DNA of 16,425 nt from an uncultured Alphaproteobacteria bacterium (lineage in GTDB: Bacteria > Pseudomonadota > Alphaproteobacteria > Caulobacterales > Hyphomonadaceae), in NCBI GenBank assembly GCA_903831485.1, contig CAIKXW010000351.1, positions 1 through 16,425 on the forward strand, read 5' to 3'. The notes under the pieces were generated by a model, which searched no databases, had not been told where the DNA came from, and saw nothing but the letters and a program-made list of their open reading frames with translations. Below, piece by piece: positions 1 through 9,393 of this stretch; position 1 is the first letter of the stretch, and the number at the start of each line of letters is the position of its first letter. Both the position numbers and the translations under genes were made by a program.

Positions 1-7
1 AGCATGA

Positions 8-2404
8 CTATCTCAGATACGCCTTGGTCAGCAGGTCCGACACCAAGCCCAACTCACCACGAATGGCCACCAGCGCATCCGTGTCCAGCGATTCCGGCGT
101 CTTCACCGCGACATCAGCGTGCAGCTTCATGATCGCCCGCGACAACTGGGACATCTGTCCCTGCTCACGCGCGCCGGGCAGCACGGCTACATGCTCGCGC
201 AACTCCGACAGCTGGTAGTGGATCGAGCGCGGATTATCGGCATCGCAACCGAGCAGGTCCACCACGGTCGCGCGGCTGCTCGCCACGGCGTAAAGCCTGC
301 GGTGAGTGAGCACGCTGTCGCCAACCTCCACCGCAAAGTCGAACGCGCCTTCGGGCGCCGCATCGTCTGCGAACCAGGCGAGCATCCCCGCCAGCATGCC
401 CGCGCGCTCAAGAGACCGACCCAGCGACAGGAAACGCCAGCCTTCGAAGCGGTACATGTTGTCGTGAACGAGGCCCGAGAAGCCAGTTATCTGTCGCAGC
501 AGCAGCCCGAGCGACCGCGCCGTTGCGTAGCCGGGCGCAATGTTCGACAGTTCGAGTCGCGCGCTCTCCGCCAGTTCGTTCAACGCCGTCCATCCATCCA
601 TCGAGAAGCGGTCGCGCACCTGGCTTGCGCTCGACGTCGCCGCGGCAATCGCCGTGCGCAGATCCTTGGTGACTTTTCGCGCCGGATCCGCGCCGAAGAA
701 TCCGGGATATTCAGTCGCATGTTTCAGCAGCGGCGTGTCCGCATGGCCGCTTTCAGCAAGGCGCACATGCCAGGCGCGAAGCAGGCGGATCAGGCCCTCG
801 GCGCGCTCCACATAGCGCCCCATCCAGAACAGGTTGTCGGCGGCTCGGCTTGGCAACGCGCTCTGATGCAGGCGTCGGTAGGGCGCCGCCTGCGAAGGAA
901 GCATCGTCTCGTTTCGTACGGGTTGGTCGGACACCACCCACACGTCGGCGACAGACCCGCCACGCTGCATCGCGATCGCGGTTGCATCCTGCGACTTTCC
1001 GATGCGCGCATAGCCGCCCGGCATCACGCGCCATCCGCGCGGCGTCCGCGCCAGGAACACGCGCAGGCTCATCGGCCGCGGCGCGAGCAGGCCGTCGCTG
1101 AGAACCGGCGCGGTCGACAGCGTCACGGCTTCCTGCCCCACCAGCATCGGCCCGCGCGCATCCAGCATATCTGATACGCCGACCTTCTGCGCCTGCAGGG
1201 TCGCGCCGAGCGAGGTCTTGTCCTCGCTGTCGAACAGCATGCGGGTCGACAACGCCTCGCCGATCATCATCCGGTCGGCGTGCGCGCGCACATGCGCACG
1301 TTCCGATTCCTGTCCGCACCACCATGTCGCGATGTTCGGAAGTTTCAGCGGCTCATCAAGCAGCGCTCGCGCCAGTTTCGGCATGAAGGCCAGCAGCGCG
1401 CGCATCTCAAGTATCCCGGAGCCAAGCGCATTGACCATCGCCAGATTCCCGCGCCGGATCGTGTCCACGATCCCCGGCACGCCGAGCCGTGACTGTTCGT
1501 TCAGCTCAAGCGGATCGGAATACGACGCATCGATCCTGCGCCACAACACGCTCACCGGCTCCAGCCCCGCAATCGTGCGCACCATCAGCTGCCCGTTCCG
1601 AACGGTCAGGTCCTCGCCCTCAAGCAGCATGAAGCCCAGATAGCGCGCGATATAGGCGTGCTCGAAATAGGTGTCGTTCAGCAGTCCCGGCGTCAGGATG
1701 CCGACGCGGCTCTCCGTGTCGCCGCGCAGATCGTTCATCGTGTCGCGGAAGGCGCGGAAGAAACCCGCAAGCCGCTGCACATTGTGTTCGGCATAGTAGT
1801 CGGGAAACACGCGCGTCGTCGCCACGCGGTTCTCAAGCGCGAAGCCGGCTCCCGACGGCGCCTGCACCCGATCGCCCAGCACCCACCACTGGCCATCCGG
1901 TCCACGACCGATCTCGAACGCCATGAACTGGAGGAACTGTCCCGACCGTGGACGTACGCCGACCAGCGGACGCAGCCATTCCGGCGACATGCCGATCAGG
2001 GATGCGGGCAGGTGGCCCTCGGTGACCAGTCGCTGTTCGCCATAAAGGTCCGCTGCAATCAGCTCCAGCAATCCCGCGCGCTGGATAAGCCCGTCGGAAA
2101 TCGTCTTCCACTCGCTCTCGTGAATCATCACGGGCAGGTGGCTCAGCGGCCAGGCACGCTCCGTCGACTCCTCACCATACTGGCGAAAGAATACGCCCGC
2201 ATCGCGCAGGTACTGATCGCCTTGATCGATGCGCCGCGCGAGCTCTTCCGGCTTCATCTTCGAAAGGTAGTCGATGAACGGTCGCCACACCGGGCGTACA
2301 TTGCCGGCAGCGTCGACAAGCTCGTCCGCCACGCCGGGCAGCGGCCTGTAGCCCGCGAGCAAGCGCGACGCGGAATTAGCATTGGGTTGTGTTGCCGCCG
2401 ACAC
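8..2404 (-). CDS. Circularly permuted ATP-grasp / alpha-E domain fusion protein
   Basis: The 798-aa product joins two families usually encoded as neighbours. Residues about 60-470 resemble the circularly permuted type 2 ATP-grasp family (formerly DUF404/DUF407), with VWRRIDASYSDPLEL near 287-301, a GNLAMVNALGSG block near 319-330 and MPGGYARIG at 461-469. Residues about 518-795 form an alpha-E helical domain (DUF403), opening with SRAADNLFWMGRYVERAE. ATP-grasp enzymes of this group are predicted, from published domain analysis, to ligate peptides or amino acids; the alpha-E partner has no proven role. The start is GTG (2404-2402), with a GGGGAC ribosome site at 2409-2414; no earlier in-frame start exists. 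It follows the transglutaminase-DUF2126 gene by 83 bp on the same strand and is probably co-transcribed with it. Just beyond its TAG an ATG lies at 5-3, which may begin the next gene off the edge. No signal peptide is visible, so it is probably cytoplasmic. Family assignment is secure; substrate is unknown. Confidence 0.93.
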   Translation of the reverse strand: MSAATQPNANSASRLLAGYRPLPGVADELVDAAGNVRPVWRPFIDYLSKMKPEELARRIDQGDQYLRDAGVFFRQYGEESTERAWPLSHLPVMIHESEWKTISDGLIQRAGLLELIAADLYGEQRLVTEGHLPASLIGMSPEWLRPLVGVRPRSGQFLQFMAFEIGRGPDGQWWVLGDRVQAPSGAGFALENRVATTRVFPDYYAEHNVQRLAGFFRAFRDTMNDLRGDTESRVGILTPGLLNDTYFEHAYIARYLGFMLLEGEDLTVRNGQLMVRTIAGLEPVSVLWRRIDASYSDPLELNEQSRLGVPGIVDTIRRGNLAMVNALGSGILEMRALLAFMPKLARALLDEPLKLPNIATWWCGQESERAHVRAHADRMMIGEALSTRMLFDSEDKTSLGATLQAQKVGVSDMLDARGPMLVGQEAVTLSTAPVLSDGLLAPRPMSLRVFLARTPRGWRVMPGGYARIGKSQDATAIAMQRGGSVADVWVVSDQPVRNETMLPSQAAPYRRLHQSALPSRAADNLFWMGRYVERAEGLIRLLRAWHVRLAESGHADTPLLKHATEYPGFFGADPARKVTKDLRTAIAAATSSASQVRDRFSMDGWTALNELAESARLELSNIAPGYATARSLGLLLRQITGFSGLVHDNMYRFEGWRFLSLGRSLERAGMLAGMLAWFADDAAPEGAFDFAVEVGDSVLTHRRLYAVASSRATVVDLLGCDADNPRSIHYQLSELREHVAVLPGAREQGQMSQLSRAIMKLHADVAVKTPESLDTDALVAIRGELGLVSDLLTKAYLR

Positions 2405-2418
2405 CTTTGTCCCCGGAG

Positions 2419-2449
2419 CCTCCCCGCTTCAGCAACCCTTGTGGGGAGG
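2419..2449. repeat. Inverted repeat in the spacer between the two transglutaminase-cluster genes
   Basis: A perfect 7-bp inverted repeat (CCTCCCC at 2419-2425, GGGGAGG at 2443-2449) has a 17-base loop and lies just upstream of the GTG start of the ATP-grasp gene. The G-rich arm read on the minus strand comes about 5 bases before the GGGGAC ribosome site, so a folded mRNA could affect initiation. The short GGGGAGG-type motif also resembles dispersed intergenic repeats common in alphaproteobacteria. No T-tract follows, so a terminator is unlikely. Confidence 0.4.
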
Positions 2450-2487
2450 TGCGGCAGGGAAGGCAACGCCTTGTTTGCGATCAGCCT

Positions 2488-5400
2488 TCACACCCCCGGC
2501 GCCCGCCTCAGATCAAGCGTATGCGGGAATTCCGGATGCGGCGTCTCGACGCCCAGCTGATAGCCGCCCGTCGTGTGCCCATGCCCCTCGAATCGCGCGA
2601 GGCGCCGCGCCTCCGCCTCGTTGCCGTTGACCGGGAAGGTGTCATAGCTGCGCCCGCCCGGATGGGCGACATGATAGACGCATCCGCCGATCGCCCGTCC
2701 CGTCCAGTCGTCGAAGATGTCGAACACCAGCGGCACGTTGGTCGGCAGGACAGGGTGCAGCGACAGCGGCGGCTTCCACGCCTTGTAGCGTACGCCCGCC
2801 ACCGCCTCGCCATTGCCGGTGTGCGCCAGCGGCGCAGGCCTGCGATTGACGGCCACGCGATAGCGCTCCGTATTCGCCGCCGTCAGCTTGACCTGCACGC
2901 GCTCTGCGGATGAATCCGCATAGCGCACCGTCCCGCCGATCGCGCCGGTCTCACCAAGCACATGCCACGGCTCCAGCGCCTGCCGAACCTCCAGCTTCAC
3001 GCCCTCGACCTCGATCTCCCCGCAGAACGGGAAGCGGAATTCAAGCTGCGCCTCGAACCATTCAGGCCGCAGGTCGAAGCCATGCGCCGAGAGATCACGC
3101 AGCAGGTCGAGGAAATCCTGCCACACAAAATGCGGCAGCATGAACCGGTCATGCAGCGTCGTTCCCCACCGCACGAGATTGCCCGTGATCGGGGACTGCC
3201 ACAGCCGCGCGATGATCGCCCGCACCAGAACCTGCTGGGCCAGCGACATCCGCGCATCCGGCGGCATCTCGAAGCCGCGGAATTCCACCAGCCCTAGACG
3301 CCCCGTCGGCCCATCCGGCGAGAACAGCTTGTCGATACAGATTTCCGTGCGGTGAGTGTTACCCGACACATCGACCAGCAGATTGCGCAACAGCCGGTCC
3401 ACCAGCCATGGCGGCGTGTACTGCCCGCCAGGACCACCGCCAGGGGAATGGATCTGCGACAGCGCAATCTCGAGCTCATAGAGCGAGTCGTGCCGCGCCT
3501 CGTCGATCCGCGGCGCCTGGCTCGTTGGCCCGATGAACATGCCGGAGAACAGGTAGGACAGCGAAGGCCGCTTCTGCCACAATAGCAGCAGGCTCTTCAG
3601 CACATCCGGCCGGCGCAGGAAGGGCGAGTCCATCGGCGTCGCGCCGCCGACCACCACATGGTTGCCGCCGCCCGTGCCCGTGTGCCGCCCGTCAATCATG
3701 AACTTGTCGCAGCCGAGCCGGCACTGTCGCGCCTCGTCATACAGCGTCTGCGTATTCTCCACGCATTCGCGCCAGCTCGCCGCCGGATGCACGTTGACCT
3801 CGATCACGCCTGGATCAGGCGTCACCCGCATCACATTCATCCGGGGATCATGCGGCGGCGCATAACCTTCGATGTGCACCGGGATGCCAAGCGCCTTCGC
3901 CGCCGCTTCCGCGGCCGCGACGAGTTCAAGATAGTCCTCGATCCGCTCCACCGGCGGCATGAACACGCACAGCCGTCCGCCGCGCGCCTCAACCGACATC
4001 GCAGTCCGCACAGAGCCCGCAACTTCCGAGAACGACTGCTCCTGAACCTGCTGCCGTCCGCCCTCGCTCGCCGTGAACTGCGCTCGCGCCTGTTCCGGCG
4101 CAGCATAGTCCGGCAAAGGCCCGCGCTCTTCACTCGGGTCAGCTGGGATCACATGCGGATACTGCGCAGGCGGAATCCACGTCAGCGATTCCAGCGGCAG
4201 CCGATAGCCCACCGGACTGTCACCCGGCGCAAGAAACATGTGCCCCCGCCGCAGCTTCCACTTCTCCGATTTCCAACGTCCCCTGGTGGCGACACGACCG
4301 GGCGGCGGCGCAGCGCCCTTCTTCGGCGAACCCTTGCCGACTTTCTGTGTTGTCGTCGCCTTCGCCTGCCAGCGCTGGATCGGCAGCACGTACCCGCTTG
4401 GCTCGGTCAGCCCGCGCTCGAAGACACGCGCGATGCGGTTGCGCTCTTCCGGGTCCTTCAGCTTGGAATTGTCCGGGGTCACATTCTCCGGAAGATTGCC
4501 CTCCTTGAGAATCCAGTTCGCCGGATCCTCATAGGCCGGGATCACCATCTCCGCGCCGACGCCCAGCTCCTCCGCCATCACCTTCAGCAGCTGTTCCGCC
4601 TCGACCTTCGTCGCCTTGCCGGCGCCGTTCTCGCCCGCGACCAGCTCCGGATCATGCCAGATCGGCTTCCCGTCGCGCCTCCAGTAAAGCGAGAACGTCC
4701 AGCGCGGCAGCGTCTCTCCGGGATACCATTTGCCCTGCCCATAGTGCAGGAACCCGCCGGGCGCGAAGCGATCGCGCAGGCGCTGGATCAGCTGGTCCGC
4801 CAGCTTGCGCTTGGTCGGGCCATCCGCGCCTGTATTCCACTCGTCGCCTTCGAAATCATCGATCGAGACAAACGTAGGTTCTCCACCCATCGTCAGCCGC
4901 ACGTCGCCCGCCTTCAGCGCGGCATCCACCTTCTCGCCAAGCGCATCAAGCGCCGCCCATGATTCATCCGAGAACGGCCTGGTGATGCGCGGATGCTCGG
5001 CCACGCGCTTCACCGTCATCGCAAAGTCGAACGTGACGTTCGCCTGGCCCGTATAGCCGCCTGAGATCGGCGCAGCGTTCGAATAGTGCGGCGTCGCCGA
5101 CAGCGGAATGTGGCTCTCGCCCGTCAGCAGGCCCGATGTCGGATCAAGCCCGATCCAGCCCGCGCCCGGCAGATAGACCTCGCACCACGCATGCAGGTCG
5201 GTGAAATCCACGCTCGTCCCCGGCGGCCCGTCGAGCGCCACGAGATCCGGCTTCAGCTGGATCAGATAGCCCGACACGAACCGCGCCGCGAACCCCAGCT
5301 GGCGCATCGCATTCACCAGCAGCCAGCTCGAATCCCGGCACGAGCCCGACGCCTTTTCGAACGTCTCCTCCGGCGCCTGCACGCCGGGCTCCATGCGGAT

Positions 5401-5877
5401 CAGGTAGGTGATCTCGCGCGCCACCCGTGCATTCAGGTTCACGATGAAGTCGACCGTGCGGATCTTCTCGCGCGATTCCGTCGACAGGAATTTCTGAAGG
5501 AGCGGCCCCAGCGGCTCAAGCTTCCGGTAGATCGCCAGATCATCCACCAGCTCCGGCGGATACTCGAAAGGATAGTTTTCCGCGCTCGGTTCCACGAAGA
5601 AGTCGAACGGATTGTAGACCGTCATGTCGGCGACGAGATCGACCTCGATCTTCAGCTCGCGCACCGGCTCGGGAAACACATACCGCGCCAGCCAGTTGCC
5701 GTAGGGGTCCTGCTGGTAGTTCACGAAATGCTTGTCGGGGCTTACCTTCAGCGAATGCGAGATCACCCTCGTCCGCGAATGCGGGGCAGGGCGCAGCCTG
5801 ATGATCTGCGGTCCCATCACGACCGGCTGGTCGTATTTGTAGTGGGTGAGGTGGTAGATTGCGGCCTTGATCGACAT
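2488..5877 (-). CDS. Transglutaminase-like protein fused to DUF2126 putative amidoligase
   Basis: The product is 1129 aa. Residues 1-90 match the bacterial transglutaminase N-terminal domain and about 160-250 the transglutaminase core, with an intact triad: Cys180 (GSCRDSSW), His229 (DLHAWCEVY) and Asp245 (GLDPTSG). From about residue 325 to the end is DUF2126, a family annotated as a putative amidoligase; landmarks are [22 protein letters not shown] near 378-389, a [10 protein letters not shown] block near 740 and EMPPDARM near 870. A Lys/Pro-rich linker sits around 510-545. Length and order are those of the usual fused form. ATG at 5877 has no strong ribosome site. It is the first gene of a minus-strand unit with the ATP-grasp/alpha-E gene, and published analyses predict that such units make or attach small peptides. 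No signal peptide is seen. The N-terminal half may instead act as a protease or deamidase; the substrate is unknown. Confidence 0.93.
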   Translation of the reverse strand: MSIKAAIYHLTHYKYDQPVVMGPQIIRLRPAPHSRTRVISHSLKVSPDKHFVNYQQDPYGNWLARYVFPEPVRELKIEVDLVADMTVYNPFDFFVEPSAENYPFEYPPELVDDLAIYRKLEPLGPLLQKFLSTESREKIRTVDFIVNLNARVAREITYLIRMEPGVQAPEETFEKASGSCRDSSWLLVNAMRQLGFAARFVSGYLIQLKPDLVALDGPPGTSVDFTDLHAWCEVYLPGAGWIGLDPTSGLLTGESHIPLSATPHYSNAAPISGGYTGQANVTFDFAMTVKRVAEHPRITRPFSDESWAALDALGEKVDAALKAGDVRLTMGGEPTFVSIDDFEGDEWNTGADGPTKRKLADQLIQRLRDRFAPGGFLHYGQGKWYPGETLPRWTFSLYWRRDGKPIWHDPELVAGENGAGKATKVEAEQLLKVMAEELGVGAEMVIPAYEDPANWILKEGNLPENVTPDNSKLKDPEERNRIARVFERGLTEPSGYVLPIQRWQAKATTTQKVGKGSPKKGAAPPPGRVATRGRWKSEKWKLRRGHMFLAPGDSPVGYRLPLESLTWIPPAQYPHVIPADPSEERGPLPDYAAPEQARAQFTASEGGRQQVQEQSFSEVAGSVRTAMSVEARGGRLCVFMPPVERIEDYLELVAAAEAAAKALGIPVHIEGYAPPHDPRMNVMRVTPDPGVIEVNVHPAASWRECVENTQTLYDEARQCRLGCDKFMIDGRHTGTGGGNHVVVGGATPMDSPFLRRPDVLKSLLLLWQKRPSLSYLFSGMFIGPTSQAPRIDEARHDSLYELEIALSQIHSPGGGPGGQYTPPWLVDRLLRNLLVDVSGNTHRTEICIDKLFSPDGPTGRLGLVEFRGFEMPPDARMSLAQQVLVRAIIARLWQSPITGNLVRWGTTLHDRFMLPHFVWQDFLDLLRDLSAHGFDLRPEWFEAQLEFRFPFCGEIEVEGVKLEVRQALEPWHVLGETGAIGGTVRYADSSAERVQVKLTAANTERYRVAVNRRPAPLAHTGNGEAVAGVRYKAWKPPLSLHPVLPTNVPLVFDIFDDWTGRAIGGCVYHVAHPGGRSYDTFPVNGNEAEARRLARFEGHGHTTGGYQLGVETPHPEFPHTLDLRRAPGV

Positions 5878-5974
5878 GGGCCGCAGCGTTCCACAAACCG
5901 CGCGCCGGGGCCAGCACTAGTCGGGCCGCCTGGGGGTTCTGCACAAAGTCCGGGCGCCTGTCGCTTGCCCCAGC

Positions 5975-6002
5975 TTGGCCTCCGCCCGCCGCATGCTACC
6001 CT
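5975..6002 (+). promoter_or_regulatory. Candidate promoter for the acyl-CoA ligase
   Basis: TTGGCCT (5975-5981), a 13-base spacer, then GCTACCCT (5995-6002) resembles the Caulobacter-type housekeeping promoter pattern (TTGACGS, 10-14 bases, GCTANAWC). It lies about 20 bases before the ATG at 6022 in the 144-bp divergent spacer. The match is partial, so this is only a candidate. I found no convincing promoter for the minus-strand gene in the same spacer. Confidence 0.3.
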
Positions 6003-6021
6003 CCCGCCCAGGGAGAAACAT

Positions 6022-7710
6022 ATGAGCCAGCCCAGCCTCGTGCGCGGCGTCACAGAACCCGCGCTACTCGAACACACGATCGGCGACGCCCTCCTGCGCG
6101 CCGCCCGGACGTGGCCCGCGCAGGAAGCCCTCGTTTCGGTCCATCAGGGCATCCGCTGGACCTACCAGCAATTCTCCGACGCCGTTGACCGCCTCGCCGC
6201 CGGCTTTCTGGCGCTCGACCTCCAGCCCGGCGACCGCGTCGGCGTCTGGGCCCCCAACTGCGCCGAGTGGACGCTGGTCCAGTTCGCCACCGCCCGCGTC
6301 GGCCTCATCCAGGTCAACATCAATCCTGCCTATCGCCTGTCCGAGGTCGAATACACGCTCAACAAGGTCGGCGTGAAGGCGCTGGTCTGCGCCGAAAGCT
6401 TCAAGACCTCGCACTATGTCGCGATGATCAACGAACTCGCGCCCGAGATCGCGGCATCGCAGCCCGGCCATCTCCGCGCAAAGCGCATGCCCGCCCTGCG
6501 CCACGTCATCCAGATCGGCGGGGCCCCGGCGCCCGGCTGGCGCGCCTTCGCCGACATTGCAGGTCTGGCGACCGACGCGCATGTCAACCAGATGGGAGCC
6601 ATAGCCGCGAAGCTCGACCGCAACGAGGCGATCAACATCCAGTTCACCTCCGGCACCACAGGCCTGCCGAAGGGCGCGACGCTTTCCCACCGCAACATCC
6701 TTAACAACGCCTTTTTCGTGGGCGAGGGGATGGGCCTCAAACCCGGCGACCGTCTGCTGATCCCGGTGCCGCTCTATCACTGCTTCGGCATGGTGATGGG
6801 CAATCTCGCCTGCGTCGTTCACGGCGCCACGATGGTCTACGCCTCCGAAGGCTATGAGCCGCTGGCGGTCCTCAAGACGGTAGAGGCCGAGCGCTGCACC
6901 GGCCTCCACGGCGTACCCACCATGTTCATCGCCGAACTTGAACACCCCGACTTCGACACGTTCGACCTGTCATCCCTCCGCACCGGCGTCATGGCAGGCT
7001 CGCCCTGCCCGATCGAGGTGATGAAGAAAGTCATCGACCGCATGAACATGCATCAGGTCGGGATCGGCTACGGCATGACCGAAACCAGCCCCGTCTCCTT
7101 CCAGACCGCGATGGACGATCCGCTGGACCGCCGCGTCTCCACCGTTGGCCGCGTGCAACCGCACCTCGAAGTGAAGATTGTCGACGAAGAGGGCGCAACC
7201 GTCCCGCGCGGCCAGCCCGGCGAACTCTGCACGCGCGGCTATTCCGTCATGATCGGCTACTGGGACGATCCGGAAAAAACCGCGGAAGCCATCGATCCGG
7301 AAGGCTGGATGCACACCGGCGACCTCGCCACCATCGACGAGGAGGGCTATTGCAACATCGTAGGCCGCATCAAGGACATGGTCATCCGTGGCGGCGAGAA
7401 CGTCTTCCCACGCGAGATCGAGGAATACCTCTTCCGCCATCCCAAGATCGAGGACGTGCAGGTCATCGGCGTGCCCGACCCGAAATACGGCGAGGAAATC
7501 TGCGCCTGGATCAAGCTCCGCGCCGGCGAGATCTCATCGCGCGAAGAAATCGCCGCTTTCTGCAAGGGCCAGATCGCCCACTACAAGATCCCCCGCTATG
7601 TGAAATTCGTGGACTCCTTCCCGATGACCGTCACCGGCAAGATCCAGAAATTCGAGATGCGCAAGGCGATGATCGCCGAACTCGGCCTCGCGGAAGCAAA
7701 GACGGCCTGA
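6022..7710 (+). CDS. Medium/long-chain fatty acyl-CoA ligase, AMP-binding (ACSF2-like)
   Basis: The 562-aa product is a complete acyl-adenylate-forming enzyme. It activates a carboxylic acid with ATP to the acyl-AMP and transfers it to CoA, in the cytoplasm. Motifs seen: phosphate loop [10 protein letters not shown] from residue 209, GYGMTETSP from 349, the hinge region [20 protein letters not shown], and the catalytic Lys540 in TGKIQKFE. The N-terminal [21 protein letters not shown] block is typical of the ACSF2/medium-chain fatty acid ligase group. The open frame extends far upstream, but ATG 6022 is chosen because GGGAGA at 6011-6016 precedes it and homologues of this family start near here. 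It is divergent from the transglutaminase unit and converges with the small lipoprotein gene, with only 7 bp between stops. Exact chain-length preference cannot be read from the sequence. A role in fatty-acid uptake and beta-oxidation is the default inference. Confidence 0.92.
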   Translation: MSQPSLVRGVTEPALLEHTIGDALLRAARTWPAQEALVSVHQGIRWTYQQFSDAVDRLAAGFLALDLQPGDRVGVWAPNCAEWTLVQFATARVGLIQVNINPAYRLSEVEYTLNKVGVKALVCAESFKTSHYVAMINELAPEIAASQPGHLRAKRMPALRHVIQIGGAPAPGWRAFADIAGLATDAHVNQMGAIAAKLDRNEAINIQFTSGTTGLPKGATLSHRNILNNAFFVGEGMGLKPGDRLLIPVPLYHCFGMVMGNLACVVHGATMVYASEGYEPLAVLKTVEAERCTGLHGVPTMFIAELEHPDFDTFDLSSLRTGVMAGSPCPIEVMKKVIDRMNMHQVGIGYGMTETSPVSFQTAMDDPLDRRVSTVGRVQPHLEVKIVDEEGATVPRGQPGELCTRGYSVMIGYWDDPEKTAEAIDPEGWMHTGDLATIDEEGYCNIVGRIKDMVIRGGENVFPREIEEYLFRHPKIEDVQVIGVPDPKYGEEICAWIKLRAGEISSREEIAAFCKGQIAHYKIPRYVKFVDSFPMTVTGKIQKFEMRKAMIAELGLAEAKTA

Positions 7711-7717
7711 ACGTCGT

Positions 7718-7963
7718 CTACCGGCCGGCCGGCGCGACCTCGTCGCGCGCGCGTTCGAACTCGCTGACGCCTGCCTGCCCCTGCTTGTCGATTGCAGCCC
7801 ATTCTTCCCTTGTTCGGCAGATACGCTCGGTCACGTTCGAGCCTGTCATCGCGATGCGCTTGCAGACCTTGTCGGCCCCAGCCGACGCTGCCGCTTTGTC
7901 GTTGGATACCGGCGAGGCGCAGGCCGAGAGCAATCCGGCAACGAGGATAACAGCAAGGCGCAT
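7718..7963 (-). CDS. Small lipoprotein, two-cysteine TGS/EEW type
   Basis: The 81-aa product begins with a clear lipoprotein signal, MRLAVILVAGLLSAC, with lipobox LSAC and Cys15 as the lipidated residue. The next residue is Ala, which does not favour inner-membrane retention. The mature part has Cys34 and Cys49 flanking a TGS motif, in the pattern CKRIAMTGS...CRTREEW. This resembles small lipoproteins seen in sphingomonads and relatives, none with a known function as far as I recall; the two cysteines could form a disulphide in the periplasm. ATG 7963 is preferred over longer in-frame starts because GGAG sits just upstream and the signal peptide begins exactly here. It lies 50 bp after the di-heme peroxidase gene on the same strand and may be co-transcribed. 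The GC-rich C-terminal end converges on the acyl-CoA ligase gene. Confidence 0.75.
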   Translation of the reverse strand: MRLAVILVAGLLSACASPVSNDKAAASAGADKVCKRIAMTGSNVTERICRTREEWAAIDKQGQAGVSEFERARDEVAPAGR

Positions 7964-8013
7964 GTCTCGGCTCCAGTCCAGCGCAACAACGATCAGGTCA
8001 GACAGCTGAGACG

Positions 8014-9144
8014 CTAGGGGCCCGGCGGGCTGTTGTGCAAGGTGGCGGAATTCATTTCCTCTGCCGTCAGCGTGGCATCGGCGGGCAACGGACATCCAGG
8101 TCCGGGAAGGGCGAACGCCGGGTTCGTGACGAACCTCTCATCCGTCAGCGACTCCAGAAAGGCCACCAGCGCCGCCACCTCGCCATCGATCACCGTCTGC
8201 CCCAGCCGCGGATCATCCCCGCCGCCCGCAAAGTGATGCCGCACCGCGCCCTCAAGTCTCGCCACCTCGCCATCGTGCATATACGGCGCCGACAGCGCCA
8301 CATTACGCAGTCCCGGCGTACGAAACTTTCCGGCGTCCTCAGGCTTCTGCGTGATGCGCATCAGCCCCGCATCCTTGCCGTCAGCGGGCAAAGACAGCCG
8401 ATGAAACGCCTCCTGCGGCTTGCGCCCGCCAAGCGCCGCATCGGTGAAATGCGGCCCCGCATGACAGCTCGCGCACTGCTTTTCTTCGAACAGCGCCGCG
8501 CCTCGCTTCGCCTCGTCCGAAATCGCCGACACATCCCCACGCCGCCAGCGATCATACGGCGCATCGAGCGACACCAGCGAGCGCTGGAACGCCGCTAGCG
8601 CCATCGTGATCGTGTCCATGTCGATCTTGCCCCCGCGCTCGGGAAACGCCGCGCGGAACATCTGCGGATAGCACGCCTGATCGCCCAGTCGCTGCGCCAG
8701 CGCGCCTTCCGGCTTGCCGCCAAATCCCATCTCCACTGGCACGAACCCTTCGATCGGGATCAGCGCCTGATGCTCCAGCGTGTCGACATGCGGCCCGCCC
8801 CAGGTCAGCGAGCTCATCCATGCGAGGTTCGCCAGCGTCTGGATATTCCGCTCGCCGGGCGTTCCGTCAAATCCGGCCCGCGTCTTGTTCGGATCGGTAA
8901 AGCCGCGCTTCTGCTCATGGCATGTCGCGCAGCTCATCGTGCCGTCCCACGACAGGTCGCCATCATAGAACAGCCGCCGCCCCAGCTCGATCTTGATCGG
9001 CGTCGGCGGATTGTCAGCCGGGAAGGGCACCGCCATGTCCGCCGCCGGCCACGGCTCCATCGCCGGGGCCACCGGTTGCGCGCAGGCGCTCGCAAGAAGC
9101 GCCACGCACATCGCAGTCAAGCCACTCAACAGGACCGGGCGCAC
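8014..9144 (-). CDS. Di-heme cytochrome c peroxidase / MauG-like protein, exported
   Basis: With the start chosen here the protein has 376 aa. It carries two c-type heme sites, CATCH at residues 72-76 and CASCH at 224-228, and the family's second-heme methionine region FRTPGLRNVALSAPYMHDG (Met289). This is the bacterial cytochrome c peroxidase/MauG fold, which reduces hydrogen peroxide or oxidises a partner protein in the periplasm. I chose GTG 9144: GGAGAG at 9151-9156 is 6 bases upstream, and the protein then opens as MRPVLLSGLTAMCVALLASAC, a compact export signal with a possible but imperfect lipobox (Cys21). An ATG at 9165 lacks a good ribosome site, and the frame runs open to 9339 through a G-rich tract that is unlikely to be coding. 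It is followed by the 81-aa lipoprotein. It could be a detoxifying peroxidase or a MauG/MbnH-type protein oxidase; no obvious protein substrate is adjacent. Confidence 0.92.
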   Translation of the reverse strand: MRPVLLSGLTAMCVALLASACAQPVAPAMEPWPAADMAVPFPADNPPTPIKIELGRRLFYDGDLSWDGTMSCATCHEQKRGFTDPNKTRAGFDGTPGERNIQTLANLAWMSSLTWGGPHVDTLEHQALIPIEGFVPVEMGFGGKPEGALAQRLGDQACYPQMFRAAFPERGGKIDMDTITMALAAFQRSLVSLDAPYDRWRRGDVSAISDEAKRGAALFEEKQCASCHAGPHFTDAALGGRKPQEAFHRLSLPADGKDAGLMRITQKPEDAGKFRTPGLRNVALSAPYMHDGEVARLEGAVRHHFAGGGDDPRLGQTVIDGEVAALVAFLESLTDERFVTNPAFALPGPGCPLPADATLTAEEMNSATLHNSPPGP

Positions 9145-9150
9145 GCACGT

Positions 9151-9156
9151 CTCTCC
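9151..9156 (-). promoter_or_regulatory. Ribosome binding site deciding the di-heme gene start
   Basis: CTCTCC on the plus strand reads GGAGAG on the minus strand, 6 bases before GTG 9144. The upstream ATG at 9165 has only weak purine content ahead of it. A TATACG hexamer at 9172-9177 could be a -10 element placing the transcript start near 9165, which would also favour the GTG. No matching -35 at normal spacing was found. Confidence 0.5.
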
Positions 9157-9304
9157 ACAAGTCATACAGCCCGTATACCCGTCCGGCGCCGGAACGGAAT
9201 GCAAGCCGGTGTGATCTTCGGAGCTTACGCAGGTTTCTTTGAGCGCCGTGAAACTACTTCCGGGTTCCGGTGTTCTTGTCCTGTCACGGCGGCCTCCCAT
9301 CCGT

Positions 9305-9318
9305 CCCCCCCCGACCCC
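9305..9318. other. C8 homopolymer within a C-rich (G-rich on minus) tract
   Basis: Eight consecutive C residues at 9305-9312 are followed by GA and CCCC. On the minus strand this reads GGGGTC then G8, with further GG and GGG runs just downstream, enough to form a possible G-quadruplex. It lies in the untranslated spacer between the terminator of the amidohydrolase unit and the di-heme peroxidase gene. Confidence 0.5.
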
Positions 9319-9343
9319 AAGAGGCGGCCGTGGCAACAAGTCA

Positions 9344-9374
9344 AGCGGGCGGCGCCAGACCAGCGCCGCCCGCT
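9344..9374 (-). terminator. Rho-independent-type hairpin after the amidohydrolase unit
   Basis: A perfect 12-bp GC-rich stem (9344-9355 pairing with 9363-9374) has a 7-base loop, and lies 20 bases beyond the stop of the 98-aa gene in the direction of minus-strand transcription. The trailing sequence, TTGACTTGTT on that strand, is only moderately T-rich, so termination could be partial. No plus-strand gene ends here. Confidence 0.75.
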
Positions 9375-9393
9375 CTGGCTTTGGCCGTCCGTC

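Noticed and set aside
1..7. ATG on the minus strand at 5-3 as a new gene
   Set aside because: Only about two codons are in the window, so it cannot be supported as a feature; it is mentioned as the possible next gene of the unit.
1658..2560. A 300-codon plus-strand frame, and a 351-codon one at 119-1174, opposite the ATP-grasp gene
   Set aside because: Low-complexity Arg-rich translations fully antisense to a well-supported gene; no ribosome site or family match.
3658..4962. A 434-codon open frame on the plus strand opposite the transglutaminase-DUF2126 gene
   Set aside because: Arg/His/Pro-rich translation with no domain; it is an antisense by-product of high GC codon use in the real gene.
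6064..6945. A 293-codon minus-strand frame opposite the acyl-CoA ligase
   Set aside because: Mirrors the ligase codons; Gly/Val/Asp-rich translation typical of antisense frames in GC-rich DNA.
7721..7732. CCGGCCGGCCGG palindrome between convergent genes, considered as a bidirectional terminator
   Set aside because: It lies inside the last codons of the small lipoprotein, has no loop and no T-tract.
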